A stretch of 17,853 nt of DNA from an uncultured Oscillospiraceae bacterium (GTDB lineage Bacteria > Bacillota_A > Clostridia > Oscillospirales > Oscillospiraceae). The stretch is from contig CAJTTS010000069.1 in assembly GCA_910579155.1 (NCBI GenBank), forward strand, positions 1 to 17,853, in the 5' to 3' direction. Every line of letters starts with the position of its first letter. The first letter of the stretch is position 1. Under the pieces are notes generated by a model. The model was given only the letters and a program-made list of their open reading frames with translations, was not told where the DNA came from and did no database searches. The position numbers and the translations under genes are program-made. Below, piece after piece: positions 1-6,163 of the stretch.

Positions 1-494
1 GCCTTGCTGGCCTGGATCATGGCCAGGTCGTTGAAGCTGTCCCCGGCGGCGATGGTGTCGAAGCCGCAGGACTGGAGGGCTTTTACCGTGGTCAGCTTGG
101 ATTTCTCACAGCGCATCTTGTACCCGGTGATCTCGCCGTTTTCCGCCACCTCCAGCGTGTTGCAGAACAGGGAGGGCCAGCCCAGCTTGGCCATGAGGGG
201 CTTGGCAAACTGCTCGAAGGTGTCGCTCAAAATCACCACCTGGGTGAGGGAGCGCAGCTCGTCCAGAAACTCCTTTGCCCCGGGGAGCGGGTCGATCTTG
301 GCGATGGTGGCCTGGATTTCCTTCAGGCCCAGTCCGCGCTCTTTCAAAATCCCCAACCGCCAGGTCATGAGCTTGTCGTAATCCGGCTCGTCCCGGGTGG
401 TGCGGCGCAGCTCGGGGATGCCGCTAGCCTCGGAAAAGGCGATCCAGATCTCAGGAACCAGCACGCCCTCCATATCCAAACAGACGATATTCAT
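1..494 (-). CDS. thrH: ThrH-like phosphoserine phosphatase / homoserine phosphotransferase, 3' end cut off
   Basis: A HAD-superfamily enzyme of the ThrH type, which dephosphorylates phosphoserine and can pass the phosphate to homoserine, linking serine and threonine metabolism in the cytoplasm. Reading leftward from 494, 164 complete codons are visible. HAD motif I is CLDMEGVLVPEIW (nucleophile D7, then E9), motif II is VVILSDTF (S90) and motif IV is AAGDSFND (about 149-156). The DMEG motif and the adjacent VPEIWIAF are characteristic of ThrH rather than SerB. A purine-rich site (AGAAAGGAAG) precedes the ATG by about 8 bases. The gene starts 18 bp after the aminotransferase stop, so it is probably the third gene of the Lrp operon. 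The known protein is about 200 residues, so roughly 40 C-terminal residues lie outside the window. Family assignment is confident; which activity dominates here is not known. Confidence 0.9.
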   Translation of the reverse strand, partial: MNIVCLDMEGVLVPEIWIAFSEASGIPELRRTTRDEPDYDKLMTWRLGILKERGLGLKEIQATIAKIDPLPGAKEFLDELRSLTQVVILSDTFEQFAKPLMAKLGWPSLFCNTLEVAENGEITGYKMRCEKSKLTTVKALQSCGFDTIAAGDSFNDLAMIQASK

Positions 495-512
495 AATGCA
501 AAGCTTCCTTTC

Positions 513-1679
513 TCAGCGCAGACTGCTCAAAAATTTCTCCAGCCGTTTCAGCGCCTCGTCCAGATCGTGCATGGACGCGGCGTAGCAGGCCCGGACGTAC
601 CCCTCGCCGCCGGGTCCGAAGGCGGTGCCGGGGATGACCGCCACCCGCTGCTCCGCCAGGAAGCGGTCGCAAAATTCCTCGCTGGACAGCCCCGTGGACT
701 TGATGCAGGGGAAGGTGTAAAACGCGCCCAGCGGCTCAAAGCAGCTCAGGCCCAGCTTGCGGAAGCCGTCCACCAAGAACCGGCGGCGGCCGTCGTACTC
801 GTCCCGCATGGCCTCGATGTCGCCGTCGCCGTGGTTCAGCGCCTCGATGGCGGCGTACTGGCTGGTGGTGGGGGCGGACATGATGGCGTACTGGTGGAGC
901 TTGGTCATGGCGGCAATCAACGGCTTGGGGCCGCACACGTAGCCCAGCCGCCAGCCCGTCATGGAATACGCCTTGGAGAAGCCGTTGACCACGATGGTGC
1001 GCTCGTACATGTCCGGGAGGTTGGCCATGGACACGTGGCGCCGGCTATAGGTCAGCTCGGCGTAGATTTCGTCGGACACCACCATGATGCCGGTGCCCCG
1101 GAGTACGTCCGCCAGCGCCTCCAGATCCTCCCGGCCCATGATGCCGCCGGTGGGGTTGTTGGGGAAGGGGAGCACCAGCGCCTTGGTCCGGGAGGTGATG
1201 GCGGTGCGCAGCTCCTCCGGCGTCAGGCGGAAATCGTTCTCGGCCTTGGTCTCCACCATCACGGGCACGCCGTGCATCATGGACACCAGCGGCCCGTAGC
1301 ACACGAAGGAAGGGGCGGGGATAATGACCTCGTCCCCCGGCTCCAGCAGGCAGCGGAAGGTCAAATCCAACCCCTCGCTGCCGCCCACGGTGACCAGAGT
1401 CTGGCCCACGGGGGCATACTCCAAATCGAACCGGCGCTTTAAATACCGGGAGATGGCGGCGCGCAGGTCGCTGAGGCCCGCGTTGGGGGTGTACTTGGTG
1501 AAGCCCTTTTCCAGGGAGTAGATGCCCGCGTCCCGGATGTGCCAGGGGGTGGGGAAGTCGGGCTCCCCGATGCCCAGGGAGATGCCCCCCTCCAGGCCCT
1601 GGAGCAGGTCAAAATATTTTCGGATGCCGGAGGGCTGGATGTCCCGCACCCGACCGCACATCAGTTTGTCGTAGTCCAT
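513..1679 (-). CDS. Class I/II PLP-dependent aminotransferase (aspartate aminotransferase-like)
   Basis: A 388-residue fold-type I aminotransferase, normal length for the family, that would move an amino group between an amino acid and a 2-oxo acid using pyridoxal phosphate. Visible motifs are the N-terminal GIGEPDFPTP (about 36-45), PFPNNPTGG (171-179, PLP/substrate Asn), SDEIYAEL (202-209, Asp and Tyr contacting the cofactor), the Schiff-base lysine K236 in NGFSKAYSMTGWRLGY, and a C-terminal GYVRACYA Arg for the substrate carboxylate. It resembles PatA/AAT-type enzymes; the substrate cannot be read from sequence. Its ATG overlaps the regulator's stop as TAATG, and the nearest AGGAGG lies about 19 bases upstream, so translation is probably coupled to the regulator. 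Neighbouring thrH suggests serine/threonine/aspartate-family metabolism. Transamination of phenylpyruvate from the distant aro operon is possible but unsupported. Confidence 0.93.
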   Translation of the reverse strand: MDYDKLMCGRVRDIQPSGIRKYFDLLQGLEGGISLGIGEPDFPTPWHIRDAGIYSLEKGFTKYTPNAGLSDLRAAISRYLKRRFDLEYAPVGQTLVTVGGSEGLDLTFRCLLEPGDEVIIPAPSFVCYGPLVSMMHGVPVMVETKAENDFRLTPEELRTAITSRTKALVLPFPNNPTGGIMGREDLEALADVLRGTGIMVVSDEIYAELTYSRRHVSMANLPDMYERTIVVNGFSKAYSMTGWRLGYVCGPKPLIAAMTKLHQYAIMSAPTTSQYAAIEALNHGDGDIEAMRDEYDGRRRFLVDGFRKLGLSCFEPLGAFYTFPCIKSTGLSSEEFCDRFLAEQRVAVIPGTAFGPGGEGYVRACYAASMHDLDEALKRLEKFLSSLR

Positions 1680-2161
1680 TATTCAAACACGAACCTTTCC
1701 TCCTGGACCTCCTGTACAGGGAAGATCAGGTGTTTTTCTTTATATTTTTTCAAAATGAAGTGGGTGGCGGTGCCGGTGACCCCCTCAATGGGGGCCAGTT
1801 TTTCGCCCACGAACTGGGCCACCTCTTTCAGGGTGCGGCCGGAGATGGTGACCGTCATGTCATAGGCCCCGCCGGACATGAGGTAGAGGGATTCCACTTC
1901 CTCGTACTGGTAGATGCGCTGGGCCACGCGGTCAAAGCCCTCGCCCCGCTGGGGGGTGACGCTCACCTCAATCAGGGCGGTGACGGACTCCTGCTGGGTG
2001 CGGTCCCAGTCCACGATGGTTTTATAGCCCAGGATGATGCGGTCCTTCTCATATTGTGCCACCGTTGCCGACACCTCTGCCTCGGACATGCCGGTCATGG
2101 CGGCCAGTTGGGCGTGGGTCAGGGTGGAGTCGTCCTCCAGAAGCTGTAGCAGGTCTTTCAT
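1679..2161 (-). CDS. Lrp/AsnC-family transcriptional regulator
   Basis: A 160-residue protein of typical Lrp/AsnC length. An N-terminal helix-turn-helix (about residues 1-45, with LTHAQLAAMTGMSEAEV) is followed by a RAM/ACT-like effector domain (about 65-140: VTALIEVSV, then LYLMSGGAYDMTVTISG). Such proteins form dimers or octamers, bind an amino acid at the RAM domain and regulate adjacent amino-acid genes. The start at 2161 is chosen because AGGAGGAAA lies 7-8 bases upstream; an in-frame ATG 24 codons earlier would put coding sequence over the -10 box. It is the first gene of an operon with the aminotransferase and thrH. The inverted repeat over its promoter suggests autoregulation. The effector is unknown; Asp, Ser, Thr or an aromatic amino acid are guesses. 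Confidence 0.92.
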   Translation of the reverse strand: MKDLLQLLEDDSTLTHAQLAAMTGMSEAEVSATVAQYEKDRIILGYKTIVDWDRTQQESVTALIEVSVTPQRGEGFDRVAQRIYQYEEVESLYLMSGGAYDMTVTISGRTLKEVAQFVGEKLAPIEGVTGTATHFILKKYKEKHLIFPVQEVQEERFVFE

Positions 2162-2204
2162 AGCGGGTTTCCTCCTCAAGTGACTACGGAAAATTGATTT
2201 TATC

Positions 2205-2233
2205 ATTATATACTGAATTGGAGCAAATAGCAA
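2205..2233 (-). promoter_or_regulatory. Sigma-A promoter of the Lrp-aminotransferase-thrH operon
   Basis: On the minus strand a -35 box TTGCTA (2233-2228, 4 of 6 consensus) is separated by exactly 17 bp from a perfect -10 box TATAAT (2210-2205). The predicted start near 2198 leaves a leader of about 37 nt before the ATG at 2161. Confidence 0.75.
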
Positions 2234-2244
2234 TCCTTTGCTCC
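2220..2244. promoter_or_regulatory. Perfect inverted repeat over the -35 region: candidate operator
   Basis: GGAGCAAA (2220-2227) and TTTGCTCC (2237-2244) are perfect 8-bp complements separated by 9 bp, a 25-bp dyad. The centre contains the -35 hexamer and the downstream arm lies in the spacer, so a bound dimer should block RNA polymerase. The most likely ligand is the adjacent Lrp-family protein, acting as an autorepressor; this is inferred from position. Confidence 0.6.
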
Positions 2245-2313
2245 CTTTTCAAAATTCGTGTTGTCAGCGCCGCTTATTTACAGATATCCTTTCAGATTCC
2301 GGACCTTCATTCA

Positions 2314-2342
2314 ATTGTATCATGGGCGCATACCTTGTTCAA
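2314..2342 (-). promoter_or_regulatory. Possible second, upstream promoter for the Lrp operon
   Basis: TTGAAC (2342-2337) and TACAAT (2319-2314) on the minus strand are 17 bp apart, 4/6 and 5/6 matches to consensus. It lies about 110 bp upstream of the stronger promoter, downstream of the DUF1846 stop. No other gene starts here, so if active it would give a longer leader for the same operon. Chance similarity is possible. Confidence 0.35.
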
Positions 2343-2400
2343 CTCATTTCGAAAGAACCGGCGGAGCGTTATCCGGCAACACTGGGCTTGAACAGGGACT

Positions 2401-3885
2401 TTATTTGTGATAGAGCTGGCTGCCCTGGTACCGGGGGGTGCAGGTCAGGCGCAGGCCCAGCTTGGCATAGGTCCCGCTGTCAGCGGCAGTGAGGATGACG
2501 GAGGAGTGGGCCTCGCAGTCCCGCAGCTTGTCCAGGCTGTCCAGGGCGCGGGCTGCCAAGGGCACCGTGGCGGTGGAGATAGCCAGGGCGATGAGCACCT
2601 CGTCGCTGTGCAGCCTCGGGTTACGGCTGCCCAAGTGGCCGATCTTCAGCGCCTGGATGGGCTCGATGGCCTCCCGGGAGATGAGATGAACCTTGTCCTC
2701 AATGCCCGCCAGCATTTTCAGCGCGTCCAGCAGGGCGGCGGCGGCCGCGCCCATCAGGTCGGAGGTCTTGCCTGCCACCACCGTGCCGTCGGGGAGCTGG
2801 ATGGCGGCGGCTGGCTCCCCCGTCTCCTCCGCCTTCTCCTCGGAGGCGGCGATGACGGGCCGCAGCTCCGGCCCCGCCTGGGCCTGCTTCATCAACAGCT
2901 CCAGCTTGTAAACAATCTCGTCGCTGCCCTGGCCCCGGCGGCGGTCGCACAGGGCGGCGTAGTACCGCCGGACGATCTCCCGCTTGGCGGCGGCGCACAC
3001 CACCTCGTCGTCCGAAATGCAGTTGCCCACCATATTGACCCCCATGTCGGTGGGCGACTTGTAGGGGCTCTCCCCCATGATCCGTTCAAAGATAGCCTGG
3101 AGCACCGGGAACACCTCCACGTCCCGGTTGTAGTTCACGGTGGTCTCCCCGTAGGCCTGGAGATGGAAGGGGTCGATCATGTTCACGTCGTTCAGGTTGG
3201 CGGTGGCCGCCTCGTAGGCCAGGTTCACCGGGTGCTTTAAGGGCAGATTCCAGGTGGGGAAGGTCTCGAACTTGGCGTAGCCCGCCCGCTCGCCCCGGAT
3301 GTGGTGGTGGTAGAGCTGGGACAGGCAGGTGGCCATCTTCCCGGAGCCGGGGCCGGGAGCGGTGACCACCACCAGGGGCCGGGTGGTCTCGATGTAATCG
3401 CTGCGGCCAAAGCCCTCCTCCGACACGATTTTCGCCACGTCGTGGGGGTAGCCGGGAATGGGGTAGTGGAGGTACACCTTTACCCCCAGTCCCTCCAGGC
3501 GGCGCTTGAAGGCGTCCGCCGCGGGCTGGGCGGCGTACCGGGTGACGGCCACGCTGCCCACGTACAGCCCCTCCCCCCGGAAGGTGTCGATGAGCCGCAG
3601 CACATCCTCGCCGTAGGTGATGCCCAGGTCCCCCCGGACCTTGTTCTGCTCGATGTCGGCAGCGTTGATGACCACCACGATCTCCACGCTGTCACGCAGC
3701 TCCAGCAGCATCCGGATCTTGCTGTCCGGGGCGAAACCGGGCAGCACCCGGGCGGCATGGTAGTCGTCGAACAGCTTGCCGCCGAATTCCAGGTACAGCT
3801 TCCCCCCGAACCGGGCGATGCGCTCCCGGATGCGGGCGGACTGAGTCTCCACATAGCGCCGGTTGTCAAATCCGATCTTGGACAT
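2401..3885 (-). CDS. DUF1846 (UPF0371) family protein
   Basis: A conserved cytoplasmic protein of unknown function, 494 residues from this start, matching the streptococcal members I recall. Characteristic stretches are KIGFDNRRY at the N-terminus, KLYLEFGGKLFDDYHAARVLPGF (in pieces, about 29-51), VVVTAPGPGSGKMATCLSQ (about 171-190, a P-loop-like GPGSGK at 178-183), KFETFPTWNLPLKHPVNLAYE, DPFHLQAYGETTVNYNRD, SPTDMGVNMVG, and the C-terminal HLGSRNPRLHS. The P-loop-like segment suggests nucleotide or phosphate binding, but no reaction is established that I can name. The start is uncertain: an in-frame GTG at 3951 and ATG at 3903 exist, with no strong ribosome site at any. I chose 3885 because family members begin at this point and the likely transcription start falls on the upstream GTG. 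It stands alone, divergent from thiI. Confidence 0.88.
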   Translation of the reverse strand: MSKIGFDNRRYVETQSARIRERIARFGGKLYLEFGGKLFDDYHAARVLPGFAPDSKIRMLLELRDSVEIVVVINAADIEQNKVRGDLGITYGEDVLRLIDTFRGEGLYVGSVAVTRYAAQPAADAFKRRLEGLGVKVYLHYPIPGYPHDVAKIVSEEGFGRSDYIETTRPLVVVTAPGPGSGKMATCLSQLYHHHIRGERAGYAKFETFPTWNLPLKHPVNLAYEAATANLNDVNMIDPFHLQAYGETTVNYNRDVEVFPVLQAIFERIMGESPYKSPTDMGVNMVGNCISDDEVVCAAAKREIVRRYYAALCDRRRGQGSDEIVYKLELLMKQAQAGPELRPVIAASEEKAEETGEPAAAIQLPDGTVVAGKTSDLMGAAAAALLDALKMLAGIEDKVHLISREAIEPIQALKIGHLGSRNPRLHSDEVLIALAISTATVPLAARALDSLDKLRDCEAHSSVILTAADSGTYAKLGLRLTCTPRYQGSQLYHK

Positions 3886-3958
3886 ATGATGTTGGGGCCG
3901 CATCCCATCCGGTACGGCCCCGTTCCCCCTCTCGTCTCTCGTTGCGTTCACTTACCAG

Positions 3959-3987
3959 AGTTTAGCACAATTCGGCGGATTGGGCAA
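3959..3987 (-). promoter_or_regulatory. Putative promoter of the DUF1846 gene
   Basis: On the minus strand TTGCCC (3987-3982) and TAAACT (3964-3959) are separated by 17 bp, each 4/6 to consensus. Transcription would begin at about 3951, right on the upstream GTG, which argues against that GTG as the translation start unless the mRNA is leaderless. Confidence 0.4.
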
Positions 3988-4011
3988 GGGCGATTTCCCG
4001 CGCCGCCACCC

Positions 4012-4040
4012 TTGACAGACTCTTCCCTCCCCTGTAAAAT
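4012..4040 (+). promoter_or_regulatory. Sigma-A promoter of thiI
   Basis: A perfect -35 TTGACA (4012-4017), a 17-bp spacer and -10 TAAAAT (4035-4040, 5/6) lie just upstream of thiI. The predicted start near 4047 leaves a leader of about 25 nt containing the purine-rich ribosome site. This promoter and the weaker DUF1846 promoter are divergent and about 25 bp apart. Confidence 0.8.
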
Positions 4041-4071
4041 AGGGGGACAACAAAAGAAAGCAAGGGATATT

Positions 4072-5244
4072 ATGCAAGAGATCATCCTGCTCAAGCAGGG
4101 AGAAATGGTGCTCAAGGGCCTGAACCGCCGGGGCTTTGAGGAAAAGATGATGGGCAACGTCAAACGGCGGCTGAAAAAATACGGTTCCTTCAAAGTATAC
4201 ACCCGCCAGTCCACCACCTACGTGGAGCCGCTGGACGCCGCCGCCGACTTCGAGGGCGCGTGGGAGGCCATGGGCAAGGTGTTCGGCGCGGTGGGCGTGT
4301 GCCGGGCGCGGGCCTGCCCCAAGGACAAGGACGCTATCGTCACCTGCGCCGTGGAATACCTGGGGGACAAGCTCAGCGCGGTGAAATCGTTCAAGGTGGA
4401 GTCCAAGCGGGCGGACAAGACCTTCCCCATGACCTCCATCCAGTTGTCCCAGTACGTGGGGGGCGAGCTCCATGACCGCTATCCCCACCTGACGGCGGAC
4501 ATGCACCACCCGGAGCTGACGGTTCACGTGGAGGTCCGGGACTTCGACGCCTACATCCATGCCGACCCGGAGCCGGGGGCGGGCGGCCTGCCCGTGGGTA
4601 TGGGGGGACGGGCGCTGTCCCTGCTGTCCGGGGGGATCGACTCCCCCGTGGCCTCTTGGATGATCGCCAAGCGGGGGGTCATCGTGGACATGATCCACTA
4701 TTACTCTTACCCCTATACCTCCCCGGAGGCCAAGGAGAAGGTGCTGGACCTTGCCCGTCTGCTGGTGCCTTACACGGGCAAGCAGTGCGTCCATGTGGTG
4801 CCGTTCACGAAAATCCAGGAGGAGCTGCGCCGGTCCTGCCCGGAAGAGCTGTTCACCATCCTCATGCGGCGGTTCATGATGCGCATTGCCTGCCGGGTAG
4901 CGGAGAAAAACGGTATCCAGGTCCTGGTCACCGGCGAGTCGGTGGGCCAGGTGGCCAGCCAGACCTTGGACGCGCTGGCGTGTACCGACGCGGTGTGTAC
5001 GGTGCCCGTCCTGCGGCCTGTGATTGGAATGGATAAGGAGGAGATCGTCCGGGTGTCCCGGAAGATCGGCACCTTTGAAACCTCTATCCTGCCTTACGAG
5101 GATTGCTGCACGGTGTTCACGCCTAAGCATCCCAGAACCAAACCCAAGCTCGAAGAACTGGAGGAAGCCGAGAAGGTCCTCGATATTGACGGCCTCGTGG
5201 ACGAGGCGGTCCGGAATATCGAGCGGGTGATGCTCGATCTTTGA
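4072..5244 (+). CDS. thiI: tRNA 4-thiouridine synthase ThiI
   Basis: A 390-residue ThiI, which adenylates U8 of tRNA and transfers sulfur to make 4-thiouridine; in many bacteria it also feeds sulfur to ThiS for thiamine thiazole synthesis. An N-terminal ferredoxin-like region and THUMP domain (about 60-165) precede a PP-loop ATPase with the signature SGGIDSPVASW (186-196) and a conserved TGESVGQVASQTL (287-299). A Cys pair follows in PYEDCCTVFTPKHPRTKPK (C345-C346), as in Bacillus-type ThiI. The C-terminal rhodanese domain of the E. coli protein is absent, as usual in Firmicutes. The start at 4072 follows an AAGGGA site and a good promoter; the frame is open further upstream, but only antisense to the DUF1846 gene. 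No cysteine desulfurase gene is adjacent, so the sulfur donor must be encoded elsewhere. Confidence 0.95.
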   Translation: MQEIILLKQGEMVLKGLNRRGFEEKMMGNVKRRLKKYGSFKVYTRQSTTYVEPLDAAADFEGAWEAMGKVFGAVGVCRARACPKDKDAIVTCAVEYLGDKLSAVKSFKVESKRADKTFPMTSIQLSQYVGGELHDRYPHLTADMHHPELTVHVEVRDFDAYIHADPEPGAGGLPVGMGGRALSLLSGGIDSPVASWMIAKRGVIVDMIHYYSYPYTSPEAKEKVLDLARLLVPYTGKQCVHVVPFTKIQEELRRSCPEELFTILMRRFMMRIACRVAEKNGIQVLVTGESVGQVASQTLDALACTDAVCTVPVLRPVIGMDKEEIVRVSRKIGTFETSILPYEDCCTVFTPKHPRTKPKLEELEEAEKVLDIDGLVDEAVRNIERVMLDL

Positions 5245-5285
5245 CCCGCCGCGTCCACAATTTGCGCCTGGGTGGGAGATAATTT

Positions 5286-5540
5286 TTACCGCAGCAGCTC
5301 CACCGCCACCTGAAACCCGGCGCGGAACATGGCCTGTCCCTCGTAAAACGACATCATCCTCCGCTCCTCCAGCAACCCCTCCAGAGCCTCTTTGTTTTCT
5401 TCACCCACCAGTTCCCGGAGAACCCGCTCCTGCCGGTCCCCACAATGGCACACGTTCGCGTACTCAGGCTCCCGGTCCAACAACCCCCGCAGCATATAAT
5501 CCTGGGCATAGGAATAAAGAACTTCCATTAAATCAGTCAT
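5286..5540 (-). CDS. Small DUF6809-like protein
   Basis: An 84-residue, probably helical acidic protein without signal peptide or membrane segment. The pattern (VLYSYAQDYML near the N-terminus, QERVLRELV in the middle, FRAGFQVAVELL at the C-terminus) resembles the uncharacterised DUF6809 family seen in Clostridia; this is recalled, not searched. A CHCGD segment (about 32-36) gives two Cys and one His but too few ligands for a clear zinc site. The start has a strong AAGGAG site 9-10 bases upstream. It is divergent from an XRE regulator gene and converges on thiI. Its perfect-consensus promoter overlapped by an inverted repeat suggests strong but repressible expression. Function unknown. Confidence 0.75.
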   Translation of the reverse strand: MTDLMEVLYSYAQDYMLRGLLDREPEYANVCHCGDRQERVLRELVGEENKEALEGLLEERRMMSFYEGQAMFRAGFQVAVELLR

Positions 5541-5569
5541 TGTGCTCCACTCCTTTCATAAACAAAAGC

Positions 5570-5608
5570 GGCTCAATTCGAGTATATTATATACCCTCAG
5601 ATTGAGCC
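5570..5608. promoter_or_regulatory. 39-bp inverted repeat between divergent genes: candidate XRE operator
   Basis: GGCTCAAT (5570-5577) and ATTGAGCC (5601-5608) are perfect 8-bp complements 23 bp apart, with a smaller GTATA/TATAC dyad (5582-5594) between them. One arm sits directly against the -35 box of the minus-strand promoter, the other over its predicted start site. Arm centres are 31 bp apart, about three helical turns, suiting two dimers or one dimer with looping. The binding protein is inferred to be the adjacent XRE regulator. Confidence 0.65.
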
Positions 5609-5614
5609 TGTCAA
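5586..5614 (-). promoter_or_regulatory. Fully consensus sigma-A promoter of the DUF6809-like gene
   Basis: TTGACA (5614-5609), a 17-bp spacer and TATAAT (5591-5586) on the minus strand match the sigma-A consensus at every position. The predicted start is near 5579, giving a leader of about 40 nt. No equally good plus-strand promoter for the XRE gene was found in the same interval. Confidence 0.85.
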
Positions 5615-5632
5615 TAGGTTTGAGGTGTTTTT

Positions 5633-5845
5633 ATGGTTCCGATTGCATTACGGTTAAAAGAAGCGCGAAAGCAGAAAGGTTTGAAGCAAAAAGAAGTGGC
5701 GGCGCATATACAAATGGCCGCACATTCCTATCAACAATATGAGGGGGGACAACGCCGCCCTGATTTTGAGACTTTGGTTGCCCTGGCGGACCTTTTTGAC
5801 GTGACTACCGACTACCTGCTGGGCCGGACAGACGAACCGAGATAG
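5633..5845 (+). CDS. XRE-family helix-turn-helix regulator
   Basis: A 70-residue protein that is essentially one Cro/CI-type HTH domain (residues 5-62: LRLKEARKQKGLKQKEVAAH, then the recognition-helix region AAHSYQQYEGGQRRPD, then LVALADLFDVTTDYLLGRTD). The TTDYLLGRTD ending is typical of small XRE repressors. There is no room for an effector or protease domain. GAGGTG stands 5-6 bases before the ATG. It is divergent from the DUF6809-like gene and is the likely owner of the inverted repeat between them. Both the gene's first half and the intergenic region are visibly AT-richer than the surroundings, a mild sign of later acquisition. Confidence 0.9.
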   Translation: MVPIALRLKEARKQKGLKQKEVAAHIQMAAHSYQQYEGGQRRPDFETLVALADLFDVTTDYLLGRTDEPR

Positions 5846-5945
5846 GGAAGCGCACAAACCGCACCGGGGGGAACGCCTTGACCGCGCAAGCGCGGGTGGT
5901 GGACCCTGCCCCGGGGCAGGATTCAGACACGGGAGCGGCTGAGCG

Positions 5946-5984
5946 AAAAAGGGCGCCGGCGCGTCCGAAAGCCGCACGCGCCGG
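5946..5984 (-). terminator. Possible terminator for the cinA operon
   Basis: On the minus strand a 9-bp perfect stem (arms 5984-5976 and 5964-5956, 11-nt loop) is followed, after CGCCC, by five Ts (5950-5946). The gap before the T run makes it imperfect. It is the best terminator-like element downstream of the minus-strand genes ending at 6164. Confidence 0.3.
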
Positions 5985-6032
5985 TAGTTTACCATCAATT
6001 ATCCATTCGTGCGCCCCCGTAAAAAGGGGGTT

Positions 6033-6104
6033 CTTAGGGGGAAGACGCCTGAGAGCGAGGGCCGCCGCGGCGGCCTGAAGCGAACCGGCGGGCTCCCCCC
6101 TAAG
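6033..6104. repeat. Nested inverted repeat (9-bp outer arms, 16-bp palindrome inside)
   Basis: Outer arms CTTAGGGGG (6033-6041) and CCCCCTAAG (6096-6104) are perfect complements. Within them lies the perfect palindrome GGCCGCCGCGGCGGCC (6060-6075). The outline recalls intergenic repeat units I associate with Oscillospiraceae genomes, but dispersal cannot be tested from one window. Confidence 0.5.
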
Positions 6105-6114
6105 TGTGTCTTTG

Positions 6115-6142
6115 CCTACTTTCTGCACAAGCAGAAAGCAGG
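6115..6142. repeat. Hairpin, possible dispersed intergenic repeat
   Basis: CTTTCTGC (6119-6126) and GCAGAAAG (6131-6138) flank an ACAA loop; beyond one mismatch the stem continues with CCT/AGG to 6115 and 6142. The wording TTTGCCTACTTTCT before the loop resembles a motif I recall recurring between genes in this bacterial group. It begins about 20 bp after the stop at 6164 on the minus strand but lacks a T run. Confidence 0.45.
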
Positions 6143-6163
6143 TCGCCGAAGGCCCGACGGCTT

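Larger units (their letters stand above)
5846..6163. other. Gene-free, hairpin-rich intergenic region
   Basis: These 318 bp separate the XRE gene from the 3' end of the secreted-protein gene. I see no convincing gene, only a string of inverted repeats: CCGCGC/GCGCGG (5882-5895), the 16-bp palindrome CCTGCCCCGGGGCAGG (5905-5920), CCGGCGCGT/ACGCGCCGG (5956-5984), CCCCC/GGGGG (6014-6030), CTTAGGGGG/CCCCCTAAG (6033-6104) and CTTTCTGC/GCAGAAAG (6119-6138). Short open frames crossing it have low-complexity Arg/Ala-rich translations and no ribosome site. Possible roles are a convergent termination zone, a repeat-element relic or a structured RNA. Confidence 0.6.

Noticed and set aside
2194..2391. 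65-codon plus-strand frame between the Lrp and DUF1846 genes
   Set aside because: It runs through the Lrp promoter and operator, lacks a ribosome site and resembles nothing.
3301..4071. Upstream in-frame extension of thiI by 257 codons
   Set aside because: It lies antisense to the DUF1846 gene and includes the thiI promoter; the ThiI family starts at 4072.
5245..5285. Terminator between convergent thiI and the DUF6809-like gene
   Set aside because: The 41-bp gap has a short T run but no stable stem before it on either strand.
5878..6078. 66-codon plus-strand frame in the hairpin region
   Set aside because: Ala/Arg-rich translation through palindromes, no ribosome site, no family resemblance.
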